64,000 nt of DNA from CAWFXC01 sp963819735. Lineage in GTDB: Bacteria; Actinomycetota; Acidimicrobiia; IMCC26256; DASPTH01. Below the pieces are notes generated by a model. That model was not told the origin of the DNA, did no database searches, and saw only the letters and a list, made by a program, of their open reading frames with translations. This document shows, piece by piece, positions 1 to 8,733 of the stretch (its first letter is position 1; each line of letters begins with the position of its first letter). The stretch is from NCBI GenBank assembly GCA_963819735.1, contig CAWFXC010000005.1, positions 186,001 through 250,000 of the forward strand, in the 5' to 3' direction. The position numbers were made by a program, and so were the translations under genes.

Positions 1-448
1 CGACCCGGGCCCGCCGTTCCTTCTCGCGCTTGCGGCGGGTGGGCGAGGCCACGAGGTCGGCCATGAACCCACCGCCGCCGCCGCGCCACTCGAGCGCGGT
101 GAGCACGTTGTCCTCGACGCTGAGCCAACCGAAGGTCTGGACCCGCTGGAACGTGCGGCGGAGGCCGCGTCGCGCGCGCTCGGCCGTCGACTTCTTGGTG
201 ACGTCGTCGGTGCCGAGGATCACGGACCCGTCATTGGGGGCGCGCACGCCGGAGATGACGTCGAACAGCGTCGTCTTCCCGGCGCCGTTGGGGCCGATGA
301 TGCCCAGCACCTCGCCGCGCTTGGCGTCGAAGCTGACGTCGCCGAGCGCGACGATCCCGCCGAACCGCACGGTGATGCCCCGCAGCTGGAGGAGAAGATC
401 CTCCGCCTGATCGGGGCCGCGAGCAGCCTGTTCGAGATTGGCAGTCAC
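1..448 (-). CDS. LivG-type ABC transporter ATP-binding protein (partial)
   Basis: ATP-binding subunit of a branched-chain amino-acid (HAAT) type importer; it would hydrolyse ATP at the inner face of the membrane. About 149 N-terminal residues are visible and the C-terminus lies beyond the window edge. The Walker A motif GPNGAGKT is at residues 52-59, followed by a LivG-like stretch containing RRTFQRVQTF (Q-loop area) and a basic segment. The Walker B and signature motifs are off-window. I chose the GTG at 448 because the frame is open from there and the ABC core begins about 20 residues later. Substrate cannot be told from this subunit; the family also imports amides, urea and aromatic acids. 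The 207 bp upstream (449-655) hold no gene I recognise. Confidence 0.85.
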   Translation of the reverse strand, partial: MTANLEQAARGPDQAEDLLLQLRGITVRFGGIVALGDVSFDAKRGEVLGIIGPNGAGKTTLFDVISGVRAPNDGSVILGTDDVTKKSTAERARRGLRRTFQRVQTFGWLSVEDNVLTALEWRGGGGGFMADLVASPTRRKREKERRARV

Positions 449-655
449 CGGTTGTTCCCCCCATCGGCCGACCATGCGGTCGACGTTGTTCGGGACGATA
501 GTTCGCGGACCGCGGTCCCTGCACGGGAGGCCGTTCCGAGCGACGGAGCCTATCGAACCGACGCGCAATCGGCACGACTGCCAGTTCTCTGTTCGACGGC
601 CAATTAGGCTCGCCGCGGAACCGACAACGCGCCGACGCACGACGGGGGGACCACC

Positions 656-1273
656 ATGACCGACTTCTCGCGCGACGAGGTCGAGGCGGAGTTCGCGACC
701 TACTTCGCGACCGGGCCGGTGCGCGAAGACTGGGAGGCGTGGGTCGAGTTGATGACCGACGACGTCTTCTACGTCGACCACTGGTGGGGTCCGCTCTACG
801 GCAAGGAAGAGGTGAAGGTTTGGATCGCGGCGTCGATGGGCGGGGTCCCCGAGATCTACACCGTCCTCGACTGGTACACGATCGAGAACGAGAAGGTCGT
901 GTTCCACATGCAGAACCGGCGCGACAACCCCGATCCCGACGGCCCGCCCTACTTCGACTTCGCCGGGCTCTCGGTGCTGCGGTACGCGGGCGACGGCAAG
1001 TGGGCGAGCGAAGAGGACTTCTGGGATCTCTCGGGCGCCCGGCGCACCGCGGTGGCCTACGCCGAGGCGTGCGAGAAGATGGGCGTCACCGATCCGGCCG
1101 ACCGCATGACCCGCCGGTTCTGGCCCGACAGCCCGGAATGGGCGCGGTGGGACGACCGGCCCGAGCCGTCGTGGGTGGAGGGCACGGTCCCGGGCGTCAC
1201 CCGCCCGAGCGAGCTGCTGGCCCTGTTGGCGCCGCTACGCGCCGAGCGGGCCGCGCGCGCCGCTAGAACGTGA
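656..1273 (+). CDS. SnoaL-like (NTF2-fold) domain protein
   Basis: A 205-residue protein whose first 130 residues have the pattern of an NTF2/SnoaL cone fold: an N-terminal helix, then MTDDVFYVDHWWGPLYGKEEV, where the aromatic-rich strand lines the pocket, and later strands ending in FWDLSGAR. Such proteins act as small isomerases, cyclases or dehydratases, or only bind ligand. The tail (about residues 140-205) is unusual for short SnoaL proteins and is rich in Trp, Pro and Ala. The ATG follows a G-rich run (GGGGGGA) that can serve as ribosome binding site. It converges on the alcohol dehydrogenase gene with an 11 nt overlap. The catalytic role is unknown. Confidence 0.7.
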   Translation: MTDFSRDEVEAEFATYFATGPVREDWEAWVELMTDDVFYVDHWWGPLYGKEEVKVWIAASMGGVPEIYTVLDWYTIENEKVVFHMQNRRDNPDPDGPPYFDFAGLSVLRYAGDGKWASEEDFWDLSGARRTAVAYAEACEKMGVTDPADRMTRRFWPDSPEWARWDDRPEPSWVEGTVPGVTRPSELLALLAPLRAERAARAART

Positions 1274-2366
1274 GGACGCCGCGGGCGAGCGTGCCGCCGT
1301 GCATGTCCTCGACCACTTCGTGGAAGTTCTCCATCGGATAGGTCTTGCTGACCATCCGGTCGAGGTCGAGCAAGCCCTTCTTGTAGAGGTCGACGATCAC
1401 GGGGATGTCGCGCTGGGGCCTGACCCCACCGGCGCGGCTGCCGATGATGCCGCGGTCGACCTGCGTGAGATGCGTGATCGGGATGGCGTAGGTGACGCCC
1501 GGCGCGGGGACCCCGACCTGCACGCACACGCCACCCCAGTCGAGGACCTGGACCGCCTGTGACGTGACCGCCGGGTGCCCGACGCACTCGAACGACCAGT
1601 TGACGCCGCCGGCGCCGAACGGTCCCTCGGGCATCTCGGGCGAGAACGGCAGCAACTCGTGGATCGCCTGGACTGCGTCGACCTCGGCCGCGTTCACGAA
1701 ATGGGTGGCCCCCAGCTCGAGCGCGAGCTCACCCTTCGACTGCACGGTGTCGACCGCGATGATGTGGTTGGCCGCCTTGATGCGCAGCGCCTGGATCGTG
1801 CTCAAGCCCACCCCGCCGGCGCCGAACACCGCGGCGTTGTCGCCCGGTTGCACGTTGGCCCGGTTGAACACCGAACCCATCCCGGTGACTACTCCGCACG
1901 CGATCAGGCACGCCGACGTGAGCGGTACCTCGGGGTCGATCGGGACCGCCTGGACTTCCTTGACCAGGGTGAGCTCGGCGAACGACGACGTGGCCGCGAA
2001 GTTGCCGGCCGGCTCGCCGCCGACGGTGAAGATCTCGCGGCGGTTGGCCAGCGTCTTGCGACACCACGTGGGCTTGCCCACCGCGCACTGGTCGCAGATG
2101 CCGCAGTTCGAGATGGTGGCGATCACCACGTGGTCGCCGACCTTCACCCGGCTCACCAGGTAGCCGACGGCCTCGACGATACCGGCGCCCTCATGGCCCA
2201 TGAGCGAGGGCGTGGGCCACGGGATGGTGCCGTCGACGACGCTCAGGTCGCTGTGGCACACGCCCGCGGCGACCACGCGCACGAGGACTTCATCGGGCCC
2301 GGGGTCGATGACTTCGACGTCGGTACGAACCTCGGCGCCGCCTGGGGTGATCACGATTCCACGCAT
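1263..2366 (-). CDS. Zinc-dependent alcohol dehydrogenase (MDR superfamily)
   Basis: A 367-residue medium-chain dehydrogenase predicted to oxidise an alcohol to an aldehyde with a nicotinamide cofactor. Catalytic zinc ligands fit C37 and the GHE motif at residues 58-60. The structural zinc is held by C88, C91, C94 and C102. A Rossmann motif (FGAGGVGLS) lies near the middle. The overall pattern resembles the actinobacterial NDMA-dependent or class III-like alcohol dehydrogenases. It is last in the minus-strand run that begins with the P450 at 7789, but a strong hairpin (2392-2438) separates it from the SDR upstream, so it may be separately or conditionally expressed. The ATG at 2366 fits the conserved N-terminus MRGIV. 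Confidence 0.9.
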   Translation of the reverse strand: MRGIVITPGGAEVRTDVEVIDPGPDEVLVRVVAAGVCHSDLSVVDGTIPWPTPSLMGHEGAGIVEAVGYLVSRVKVGDHVVIATISNCGICDQCAVGKPTWCRKTLANRREIFTVGGEPAGNFAATSSFAELTLVKEVQAVPIDPEVPLTSACLIACGVVTGMGSVFNRANVQPGDNAAVFGAGGVGLSTIQALRIKAANHIIAVDTVQSKGELALELGATHFVNAAEVDAVQAIHELLPFSPEMPEGPFGAGGVNWSFECVGHPAVTSQAVQVLDWGGVCVQVGVPAPGVTYAIPITHLTQVDRGIIGSRAGGVRPQRDIPVIVDLYKKGLLDLDRMVSKTYPMENFHEVVEDMHGGTLARGVLTF

Positions 2367-2391
2367 GGATTGCACCCTACCTATTACCGCC

Positions 2392-2438
2392 AACTTGCGT
2401 CGTTCGTGTTGGTCGGAGCAACACCGACGACGCAAGTT
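2392..2438. terminator. Long inverted repeat between SDR and alcohol dehydrogenase genes
   Basis: Perfect 11-bp arms AACTTGCGTCG (2392-2402) and CGACGCAAGTT (2428-2438), with an inner GTGTTG/CAACAC pairing (2406-2411 with 2419-2424). The hairpin sits in the 104 bp gap between two minus-strand genes. It could terminate or attenuate read-through into the dehydrogenase. There is no clear T-tract on the minus strand. A related hairpin lies at 11515-11561. Confidence 0.6.
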
Positions 2439-2470
2439 CGGGGGGTGGGCTGGAGTCGGCGGCGGCGTGG

Positions 2471-3245
2471 TCAGAAGGCCATGAAGCCGCCACCGTCGAC
2501 CATGAGGGTCTGGCCGGTCATGTAGCGGGAGAGGTCGCTGGCGAGGAACACCGCGACCGGGCCGATGTCGGGCTCGGGGTCGCCGATGCGTCGGAGCGGG
2601 GTGCGGCCGATGAGCAGGCCGTCGGTGAACACCGGGCTGGTCTCGGCGGCGACGGCCATCGCAGGCGTCATCGCGACCGGGCCGATGCAGTTCACCCGCA
2701 CACCCTGCGGCCCCCACTCGCGCGCCAGGCTCTTGGCCAGCCCGCGTTGCGCGCCTTTGACGACGCCGTACGCAGGCAGGTACGGGCTGCCCTCTACTCC
2801 GGCGGCGGAGGTGATCAGGATCAGCGAGCCGCCGCTCGCGACGAGGTGGGGGTACGCCGCCTGCGCGCAGAGGTACGAGGCCCGCACCCCGGTGCTGAGC
2901 ATCGACGCGAACGTCTCGTCGGGGACGTCTTCGATCGGGCGCGGCGGACCGACCGGGGCGAGCGCGTTGTGCACCATCACGTCGAGCGCACCGAACTCCG
3001 CGACGGTGGCGGCGACGACCGCATCGACGTCGGCGCGCGAGGTGACGTCGCAGCGGATCGACAACGCCCGGCCACCCCGTCGCCCGATCTCGGCCGCGAC
3101 CGGATCACCGGTCTCGGTGCGCCGCGCCGCGATCACCACGTTGGCGCCGTGCGTCGCGCACGCCGAGCGCGATGCCTTCGCCCACGCCGCCGCCGGCGCC
3201 GGTGACAACGACGGTGCGGCCGTCGAGCAGCCCGGAGTCGCTCAC
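2471..3245 (-). pseudogene. SDR family oxidoreductase, frameshifted near 3163
   Basis: A classical short-chain dehydrogenase split by one extra base. The N-terminal frame starts at GTG 3245, overlapping the upstream stop by 4 nt (GTGA), and carries the cofactor motif TGAGGGVGEG. At about 3161-3166 the reading moves by one base into the frame that runs from CATHGANVVIAARR to the end VDGGGFMAF. Removing one G joins them as IALACATHGAN, and the gene length is then exactly 258 codons. The second part keeps the active-site Ser and the Tyr/Lys pair (YGVVK). It is a real one-base insertion or a sequencing error; if an error, this is an intact 257-residue SDR. Confidence 0.8.
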
Positions 3246-3925
3246 AGCCCCATCCAGGTTCCGCCGTCGGCCACCAGGGTGTTGGCGGTCAGGAAATGCG
3301 ACTCGGGATCGCCGAGGAGCGCGACCAACGGGGCGAGATCGGCGGCGGCGTCGCCGGCCGAGCCGAGCGCCGGCGTCGACAGCGAGATCGCGCGGGTGAG
3401 GTTGTCGCCCGCCTCGCCGGCGAGCCACTGGTGCGGCGCAGCAGCGATCGTGTTGGCGGTGACGTCGTCGGCGCCCCACTGACGCCCGCAGCCCTTGGCC
3501 AGCACGCGCACGCCCTCGGCCACCGCGGCCAGCATCGAGAACCCGGCGCCACCGGCCATGCCGATGGTGGGCACCACGAACACCATGCTTCCGTGGGTGG
3601 CGCGCAGTGGCGCGATGCCGCGGCGGGCGATCCACCATGCCGCTTCGATGCTGTGCTCGCAGCCGTCGGCCCACTCCTCCTCCGTGAGCGCGGTGAACGT
3701 ATGGGCCTCCACCAGCGACGGCGCCAACCAGGTGTGGACGATCTGGTCGATTCCGTCGAGCAGCAGCACGGTGTCGGCGACCGCGGCCGCGACCTCGCCT
3801 TCGGAGGTGAACGCGGCATCGATGGTGGCGACCTGCGCGTCGAGCGCGCGCAGTCCGTCGACGAGACCACGCGCGAGCGGACTGGTACCGGTGACCGCGA
3901 CGCGTCGACCGGCGATTGAGATCAT
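3242..3925 (-). CDS. SDR-fold protein lacking the catalytic triad
   Basis: A 227-residue Rossmann-fold protein aligned over its length with short-chain dehydrogenases (ends in VADGGTWMGL like its neighbours), but without an SDR active site. The YxxxK motif is replaced by Phe129 and Ala133 (FSMLA), the catalytic Ser position is Pro119, and the glycine motif is degraded to TGTSPLARG. It lies between two ordinary SDR genes, 10 nt after one and overlapping the next by 4 nt. The frame is open throughout, so it is not simple decay. Possible roles are a non-catalytic subunit of a hetero-oligomer with a neighbouring SDR, or a ligand-binding protein. Function is inferred from position only. Confidence 0.75.
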   Translation of the reverse strand: MISIAGRRVAVTGTSPLARGLVDGLRALDAQVATIDAAFTSEGEVAAAVADTVLLLDGIDQIVHTWLAPSLVEAHTFTALTEEEWADGCEHSIEAAWWIARRGIAPLRATHGSMVFVVPTIGMAGGAGFSMLAAVAEGVRVLAKGCGRQWGADDVTANTIAAAPHQWLAGEAGDNLTRAISLSTPALGSAGDAAADLAPLVALLGDPESHFLTANTLVADGGTWMGL

Positions 3926-3935
3926 CGGTGCGCGC

Positions 3936-4709
3936 TCACGTGAGCATGATGGCGCCGCCGTCGGCCATGAGGGTCTGGCCGGTCATGTACCGGCTGGCGT
4001 CGGAGAGCAGGAAGGTGACGATCGGGGCGATGTCGTCCTCGGCGTCGCCGTCGCGCGCGATCGGTTGATTCGAGAAGGTCTCGGCGAAGACCTTGGCGCG
4101 GATCGGGTCGTCGTCGGGCGGCGCGCGGTGTGCGATCGACACCGGGCACACCGCGTTCACGGTGATGCCGTACTGCCCCCATTCACGCGCCGCGGTGCGG
4201 GTGAGCCCGCGGATGGCTTCCTTCGACGACACGTAGGGCCCGTAGCCCGCGGCGCCGAGCAGCGCGGCGTTCGAGCCCATGGTGACGATGCGCCCCCGAC
4301 CCTGCTCGCGCATGTAGGGGAACACCGATTGCATCGCCCACAGCGTGCCCTTCGGGCCGGTGTCCATGATGATGGCCATGTCGCGCTCGGTGACGTCTTC
4401 GAGCGCGGTGACGGACCGGAAGGTCTGCGCGTTCGCGACCAGGCCGTCGATGCGGCCGAACTCGGCCACCGTGCGCTCGGCCAGTGCGAACGCGCCGTCG
4501 CGGTCGGCCACGTTGAGCGTGGTCGCGAGATGTGGTGCACCGAGCTCGTCGAGCTCGGCCGACATCGCGTCGAGCGCTTCCGGCTTGCGGGCGGTGATCG
4601 TGAGGCTGGCGCCGCGGCGGGCGAGGTGCAGCGCGATCCCGCGTCCGATCCCCTTCGACGCGCCGGTGACGATCACCACGCGTCCTTCGACGCTGTCGTC
4701 GATGCTCAT
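3936..4709 (-). CDS. SDR family oxidoreductase
   Basis: A 257-residue NAD(P)-dependent dehydrogenase. The cofactor motif TGASKGIGRG is near residue 16. The active site has Ser in the MGSN/AALLG region and YVSSKE as YxxxK, and the C-terminal MTGQTLMADGG is typical of the family. The start ATG at 4709 overlaps the stop of the DUF1214 gene by 4 nt (ATGA), which points to coupled translation. Substrate is unknown; the neighbours suggest an alcohol or 3-hydroxyacyl intermediate of a catabolic pathway. Nothing in the sequence is abnormal. Confidence 0.9.
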   Translation of the reverse strand: MSIDDSVEGRVVIVTGASKGIGRGIALHLARRGASLTITARKPEALDAMSAELDELGAPHLATTLNVADRDGAFALAERTVAEFGRIDGLVANAQTFRSVTALEDVTERDMAIIMDTGPKGTLWAMQSVFPYMREQGRGRIVTMGSNAALLGAAGYGPYVSSKEAIRGLTRTAAREWGQYGITVNAVCPVSIAHRAPPDDDPIRAKVFAETFSNQPIARDGDAEDDIAPIVTFLLSDASRYMTGQTLMADGGAIMLT

Positions 4710-5884
4710 GTGCGGTACCTCCACGCGACGTGCGCGCTGCGCCGCCGGATCTCCGCGGCGCGTGCGTCGGCGTCGACCGTCGGGTGGGTGTCGGGCAAAT
4801 GGTCGGCCAGCTTCGAGAACGGCACGAGCTCGGCCCGGATGGTCGGGGATGCGGGCGGCCGGAACCAGCGGGCGGTGGTGAGCACCTCGGCGCGACCTTC
4901 GGTGTCGAGCCAGTTCGCGGTGCCCGGGTCGCGCTCGGCGATCACCACGCGCACGACGCCGTCGGCATCGGCGGTGACCTGGCGATGGTTGCGGCTGGTG
5001 ACGCGCGTCGCGTAGTCGAGGGGCTCGTACCACCCGCGCGAGTAGGAGCTGATGCCCCAGAGCGCGGCGGCGTCCGGATCGAGCTCGACCACGAGTGCCT
5101 CGTCGTCGGCGAGGTGCACGAACCCGTGGCTGTAGATGATGTCCTGCACGCCACGACCGGACACGCCGGGATCGCTGAACCGGTTGCGCGCCTCCGCATC
5201 GCGCATGCGCGCCTGCAGGTCGCGGAAGTACATGACCGAGTGTTCCACCTCGTGCGCCGCGCTCTCCAGCATCGCGGCGACCGACTCCGGGGTGAGCGGC
5301 GGCGCCGACGCGCCCTGCGTGTCGAGGCGCTCGATCACGAAGGTGGCAGGCTCGGCCGGCGCCCAGTCGAAGTAGTAGTCGCGTACGTGCACGAAGCCGG
5401 GGCCGGGGGCCAGCGGGAGCCACACGCCGGGCTGCTCCTCGCCGCCGAGCAGGATCTCGAACGGGTCGCCGGGCCCCAGCCCCAACGCCGACGCCGTCAC
5501 CTCGGTCCCCACTGCGGCACCCCCGCTCTGCGTCGTACCGCCTTTGAGCTGGAGCACGAACTCCTCGCACGCGCCCATGCGGCCCGAGACGCGGTACGTG
5601 CCGGCGCCGTCGATGGTGGCGCGGCGCGCGACCTGGTCGACGTTGGGTCCGCCCCACGCGTACGTCGGGTCGGCGCTGCGGAAGAACGCCGGATACGCGG
5701 GATCGCCGAAGCCGGTCGCGTAGGTGAGCCAGCACGCGACCTGTGTCGCGACGTGCCGGAAGCCTTCCGCCCGATCGCGCGCGTCGCCGGGGAAGTCGTC
5801 GCCGAGGATGCGATCGCCGACGGCGGCGATGCGCTCGCAGAACGAACGCCACGCGGCGCCGGTGGTGACGTCGCCGGTATCCAT
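4706..5884 (-). CDS. DUF1214 domain-containing protein
   Basis: A 392-residue protein with the layout of DUF1214 proteins: an N-terminal helical part, a beta-rich middle (APGPGFVHVRDYYFDW) and a C-terminal part containing SYSRGWYEPLDY and the ERDPGTANWLDT strand that marks the family. The biochemical function of DUF1214 is not established. There is no signal peptide, so it is probably cytosolic. The start shares one base with the thioesterase stop (TGATG) and the stop overlaps the SDR start. A second, divergent member is encoded at 11536-12675, so this organism uses the family at least twice among catabolic genes. Confidence 0.8.
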   Translation of the reverse strand: MDTGDVTTGAAWRSFCERIAAVGDRILGDDFPGDARDRAEGFRHVATQVACWLTYATGFGDPAYPAFFRSADPTYAWGGPNVDQVARRATIDGAGTYRVSGRMGACEEFVLQLKGGTTQSGGAAVGTEVTASALGLGPGDPFEILLGGEEQPGVWLPLAPGPGFVHVRDYYFDWAPAEPATFVIERLDTQGASAPPLTPESVAAMLESAAHEVEHSVMYFRDLQARMRDAEARNRFSDPGVSGRGVQDIIYSHGFVHLADDEALVVELDPDAAALWGISSYSRGWYEPLDYATRVTSRNHRQVTADADGVVRVVIAERDPGTANWLDTEGRAEVLTTARWFRPPASPTIRAELVPFSKLADHLPDTHPTVDADARAAEIRRRSAHVAWRYRT

Positions 5885-6603
5885 CAGTCGCGCCTTTCGC
5901 TCACGCAGATGGCCGAGGCCTCGACGGTGGTGACGCCGTCGACGCGCACTTCGCCCGTCGCGTAGCTCTTGCGTCCCTCGTGGCCGGTGTAGCGCGCCAC
6001 GATCTCGACCGGTACGCCGAACGGCGTCGCCCCCTTGAGCGACACGGAGAGGGCGACGGTCATGCCGCTGACGCCGGCGGCGTTCACCGCGATGCCCAGG
6101 GCTTCGTCGAGCGCGGCGGCGAGCATGCCGCCGTGCACGCGTGCCGGCGATCCGCCGTGCGCGGCGGTGAACGTGCACACCGCCCGCACCTCGACCGGTC
6201 GGGGCTCGCTCCCCGGCGGCGGTTCGGTGGGGCGCACGACCCATTGCATCGGCGGGGCCTGCGGGTTGAGCCGGCCCGAGCCGGCCTGCACCAGGCTCTC
6301 CACCTGACCGTCGGGGTGGCGGATCAGGTAGAGCGCCTGCTCACGCCGGCGCGCCCGGAGGCGGTCGGTGATCGCGGCCAGCTGGGCCGCCGCGGCGTGG
6401 CGCTCCGGCCCGTCGACGTCGGTCATCACCACCGCTTCCACCAGCTCGCGGGCGCGGGCGACGAGCTCGAAGGCGCCGTCGGGGATCGACTCCGGCCCGG
6501 GCAGCCGGTCGCCGAGCATCTCGGCGAGACGGGCCGCCGAAACCGGGGTTGCCACGGGCGCGGGCGCGGGCGCCGCGTCCGGCGCGGGTTCGGGTGCGGC
6601 CAT
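5884..6603 (-). CDS. PaaI-family (hotdog fold) acyl-CoA thioesterase
   Basis: A 239-residue protein. Residues 1-110 are an Ala/Pro-rich start and a helical segment (LAAITDRLRARRRE), and the second half is a hotdog domain. The PaaI-like signature lies at GSPARVHGGMLAAALDEALG, where the HGG and the Asp/Glu of the long helix form the usual active site. It probably hydrolyses a CoA thioester. It lies 22 nt after the P450 stop and shares one base with the DUF1214 start, so the three are probably co-transcribed. The N-terminal extension is longer than in stand-alone PaaI proteins. The start could be later, but no better ribosome binding site was seen. Confidence 0.8.
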   Translation of the reverse strand: MAAPEPAPDAAPAPAPVATPVSAARLAEMLGDRLPGPESIPDGAFELVARARELVEAVVMTDVDGPERHAAAAQLAAITDRLRARRREQALYLIRHPDGQVESLVQAGSGRLNPQAPPMQWVVRPTEPPPGSEPRPVEVRAVCTFTAAHGGSPARVHGGMLAAALDEALGIAVNAAGVSGMTVALSVSLKGATPFGVPVEIVARYTGHEGRKSYATGEVRVDGVTTVEASAICVSERRD

Positions 6604-6625
6604 CGCCGACGTGATCCGGCGACCG

Positions 6626-7789
6626 TCAGCCGACGGTGAGCGGCATGCGCGTGGGCCCCTGCACGTTGCCCGAGTGCATGTACGCGATGCCCGACTCGTC
6701 GATCTCGTAGTCGGGGAACCGGGCGAGGAACTCCTGCAGCGCGACCTTGCCCTCGAGCCGGGCGACCGCGGCGCCGAGGCACACGTGGGCGCCGTGCCCG
6801 AACGCGAGGATGCGCGGGTTCGGGCGGAAGATGTCGAAGTCGTCGGGGCGCTCGAACTCGCGCGGGTCGCGGTTGCCCGAGCCGAGCAGCAGCGCGACCT
6901 GCGAGTCGGCCGGGATCACGCGGTCGCGCACTTCGACGTCGCGCGTCGTGGTGCGGGTCATGAACTGCGTGGGGCTGGTGAAACGCAACAGCTCTTCGAC
7001 GGCCTGTGTCATGAGCTCGGGGTCGGCGATCACCGCGGCCCGCTGCTCGGGGTGGGATCCGAACAAGCGGACACCGTTGGCGATGAGCTTCGAGGTGGTC
7101 TCGTGACCGCCCGCGATCATCAGCATGCACATCCCGATGACCTGCGCGTCGGTGAGCAGCTCGTCCTTGTACTTCATCGTGACGACGAGGCTCAGGATGT
7201 CGTCGGTCGGTTGGGCCCGGCGGGCGGCGGCCACCGCGGCCGACAGCGCGACCAGCTTGCCTTCCGCTTCCTTGCTCACCGGCGGGAGGCCGATCGCGTC
7301 CTCGGGCCGGGTCAGGTAGTCGTCGGTCCACACGCGGACGTGCTCGTGCTCTTCCTCGGGGATCCCGAGCATCACCGAGATCACGGTGGCGGGCAGCCGG
7401 GCGGAGAAGTCGGTGACCACGTCGAACTGTTCGCGGTCGTCGAGCCGCTGCACCAGATCCCGGGTCCAGGTGCGCACCAGCGGCTCGAGTTCGGCGATGC
7501 GTCGCGGGGTGAACCGCCGCGCCACTTCCTTGCGCATCTTGGTGTGGTCCGGCGGATCCATGTGGATCATCGAACCGGCGGCACCCTCGGGCCCTTCGTC
7601 CTCCAGCGCCACACCCTTGCTCGACGTGTAGGTCTCGGGGTCGTGGAGCCCGGCGAGGACGTCGTCGAAACGGGAGAGCGCCCAGAAGTCGAGCGTTTCG
7701 TTGTGGTACACGGGCGCTTCTTCGCGCAACCACTCGTAGGTGGGATACGGGTTGCTCTGGAACGAGTAGTCGAACGGGTTGAACTCCAT
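6626..7789 (-). CDS. Cytochrome P450
   Basis: A 387-residue soluble bacterial P450. The I-helix oxygen-binding motif is AGGHETTS, and the haem-binding loop FGHGAHVCLG carries the proximal Cys at residue 337. It would hydroxylate a hydrophobic substrate using electrons from a ferredoxin, but no ferredoxin or reductase gene lies nearby. It is the first gene of the minus-strand run down to 1263. The ATG at 7789 is preceded by GGAGG at good spacing. P450, thioesterase, SDR and alcohol dehydrogenase together fit oxidation of an alicyclic, terpenoid or steroid-like compound; the actual substrate is not readable. Confidence 0.95.
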   Translation of the reverse strand: MEFNPFDYSFQSNPYPTYEWLREEAPVYHNETLDFWALSRFDDVLAGLHDPETYTSSKGVALEDEGPEGAAGSMIHMDPPDHTKMRKEVARRFTPRRIAELEPLVRTWTRDLVQRLDDREQFDVVTDFSARLPATVISVMLGIPEEEHEHVRVWTDDYLTRPEDAIGLPPVSKEAEGKLVALSAAVAAARRAQPTDDILSLVVTMKYKDELLTDAQVIGMCMLMIAGGHETTSKLIANGVRLFGSHPEQRAAVIADPELMTQAVEELLRFTSPTQFMTRTTTRDVEVRDRVIPADSQVALLLGSGNRDPREFERPDDFDIFRPNPRILAFGHGAHVCLGAAVARLEGKVALQEFLARFPDYEIDESGIAYMHSGNVQGPTRMPLTVG

Positions 7790-7839
7790 GTTCCGATCCT
7801 CCGGCCGTCGTGCTCCGGGCCGACCCTAGTCAGGTTGGG

Positions 7840-7845
7840 TAGCGT
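7840..7845 (+). promoter_or_regulatory. Leaderless -10 box (TAGCGT)
   Basis: TAGCGT ends 6 nt before the ATG at 7852, the spacing expected when transcription starts at the start codon. No ribosome binding site is present between. Confidence 0.5.
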
Positions 7846-7851
7846 GCGCGG

Positions 7852-8733
7852 ATGACGCCTTCATCGGTTCGTACCGTGCTCGACGGACTCGCGTTCGGCG
7901 AGGGGCCGCGCTGGCACGACGGTGCCCTGTGGTTCAGCGACATGCACTCCCACCGGGTGATCTGTACCGCGCTCGACGGCGACGCAGAGACCGTCGTGGA
8001 GATCACGCACGACGAGCCGTCGGGCCTCGGCTGGTTGCCTGACGGCCGGCTGCTCGTGGTGGCGATGGAGACGCAGAAGCTGCTGCGGGTCGAGCCCGAC
8101 GGCACTGTCGTCGAGCACGCCGACCTGTCTGCCCTCGCCCGGGGCTCGCTCAACGACATGATTTCGGCCGCCGACGGCACCAGCTACATCGGCGACATGG
8201 GGGCGCGCATCCACGATTCCGCGAGCGAGCGGGTCGCCGGCCAGACCTTCCGCGTGACCCCCGACGGCGCGGTGTCGTGCGCGGCCGACGACCTGCAGGC
8301 GCCGAACGGGCACATCCTCACCGCCGACGGCCGCACGCTGATCGTGGCCGAGAGTGCCGGGATGCGGCTGACCGCGTTCGACGTCGCCGCCGACGGCACG
8401 CTGTCGAACCGGCGCACCTACGCCGAGTTGCACCCCGAGAAGGAAGGCGTGCCGGTGGCCCCGCCCGACGGGATCTGTCTCGACGAGGAAGGGGCGGTGT
8501 GGGTCGCCGACCCGATCGGGGCGCGCGTGTTCCGCGTGCTCGAGGGCGGCGAGGTCACCGACTCGATCACGTTCGACGACGTCATCCCCGTCGCCTGTGT
8601 CCTCGGCGGGCCCGACCGCCGCACCCTCCTCATGTGCGTCGCCGCCGACTGGAAGCGCGAGGTCGTCTCGAAGTCGCGCACCGGCCGGATCGACGCCTGC
8701 GAAGTCGCCGTCGCCGGCTCGGGCTCGCCCTGA
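7852..8733 (+). CDS. SMP-30/gluconolactonase/LRE family protein
   Basis: A 293-residue six-bladed beta-propeller of the senescence marker 30 family, calcium- or zinc-dependent lactonases and esterases. Family features are the N-terminal FGEGPRWHDGALWFSDM with the metal-binding Glu, the SLNDM and APNGHI motifs and the late PDGICLDEEGAVWVAD strand with its Asp. It probably opens a lactone made by the oxidative enzymes nearby. It is divergent from the P450 gene across 62 bp, so the two may share control. The start has no ribosome binding site but a -10-like box at leaderless distance. Confidence 0.85.
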   Translation: MTPSSVRTVLDGLAFGEGPRWHDGALWFSDMHSHRVICTALDGDAETVVEITHDEPSGLGWLPDGRLLVVAMETQKLLRVEPDGTVVEHADLSALARGSLNDMISAADGTSYIGDMGARIHDSASERVAGQTFRVTPDGAVSCAADDLQAPNGHILTADGRTLIVAESAGMRLTAFDVAADGTLSNRRTYAELHPEKEGVPVAPPDGICLDEEGAVWVADPIGARVFRVLEGGEVTDSITFDDVIPVACVLGGPDRRTLLMCVAADWKREVVSKSRTGRIDACEVAVAGSGSP

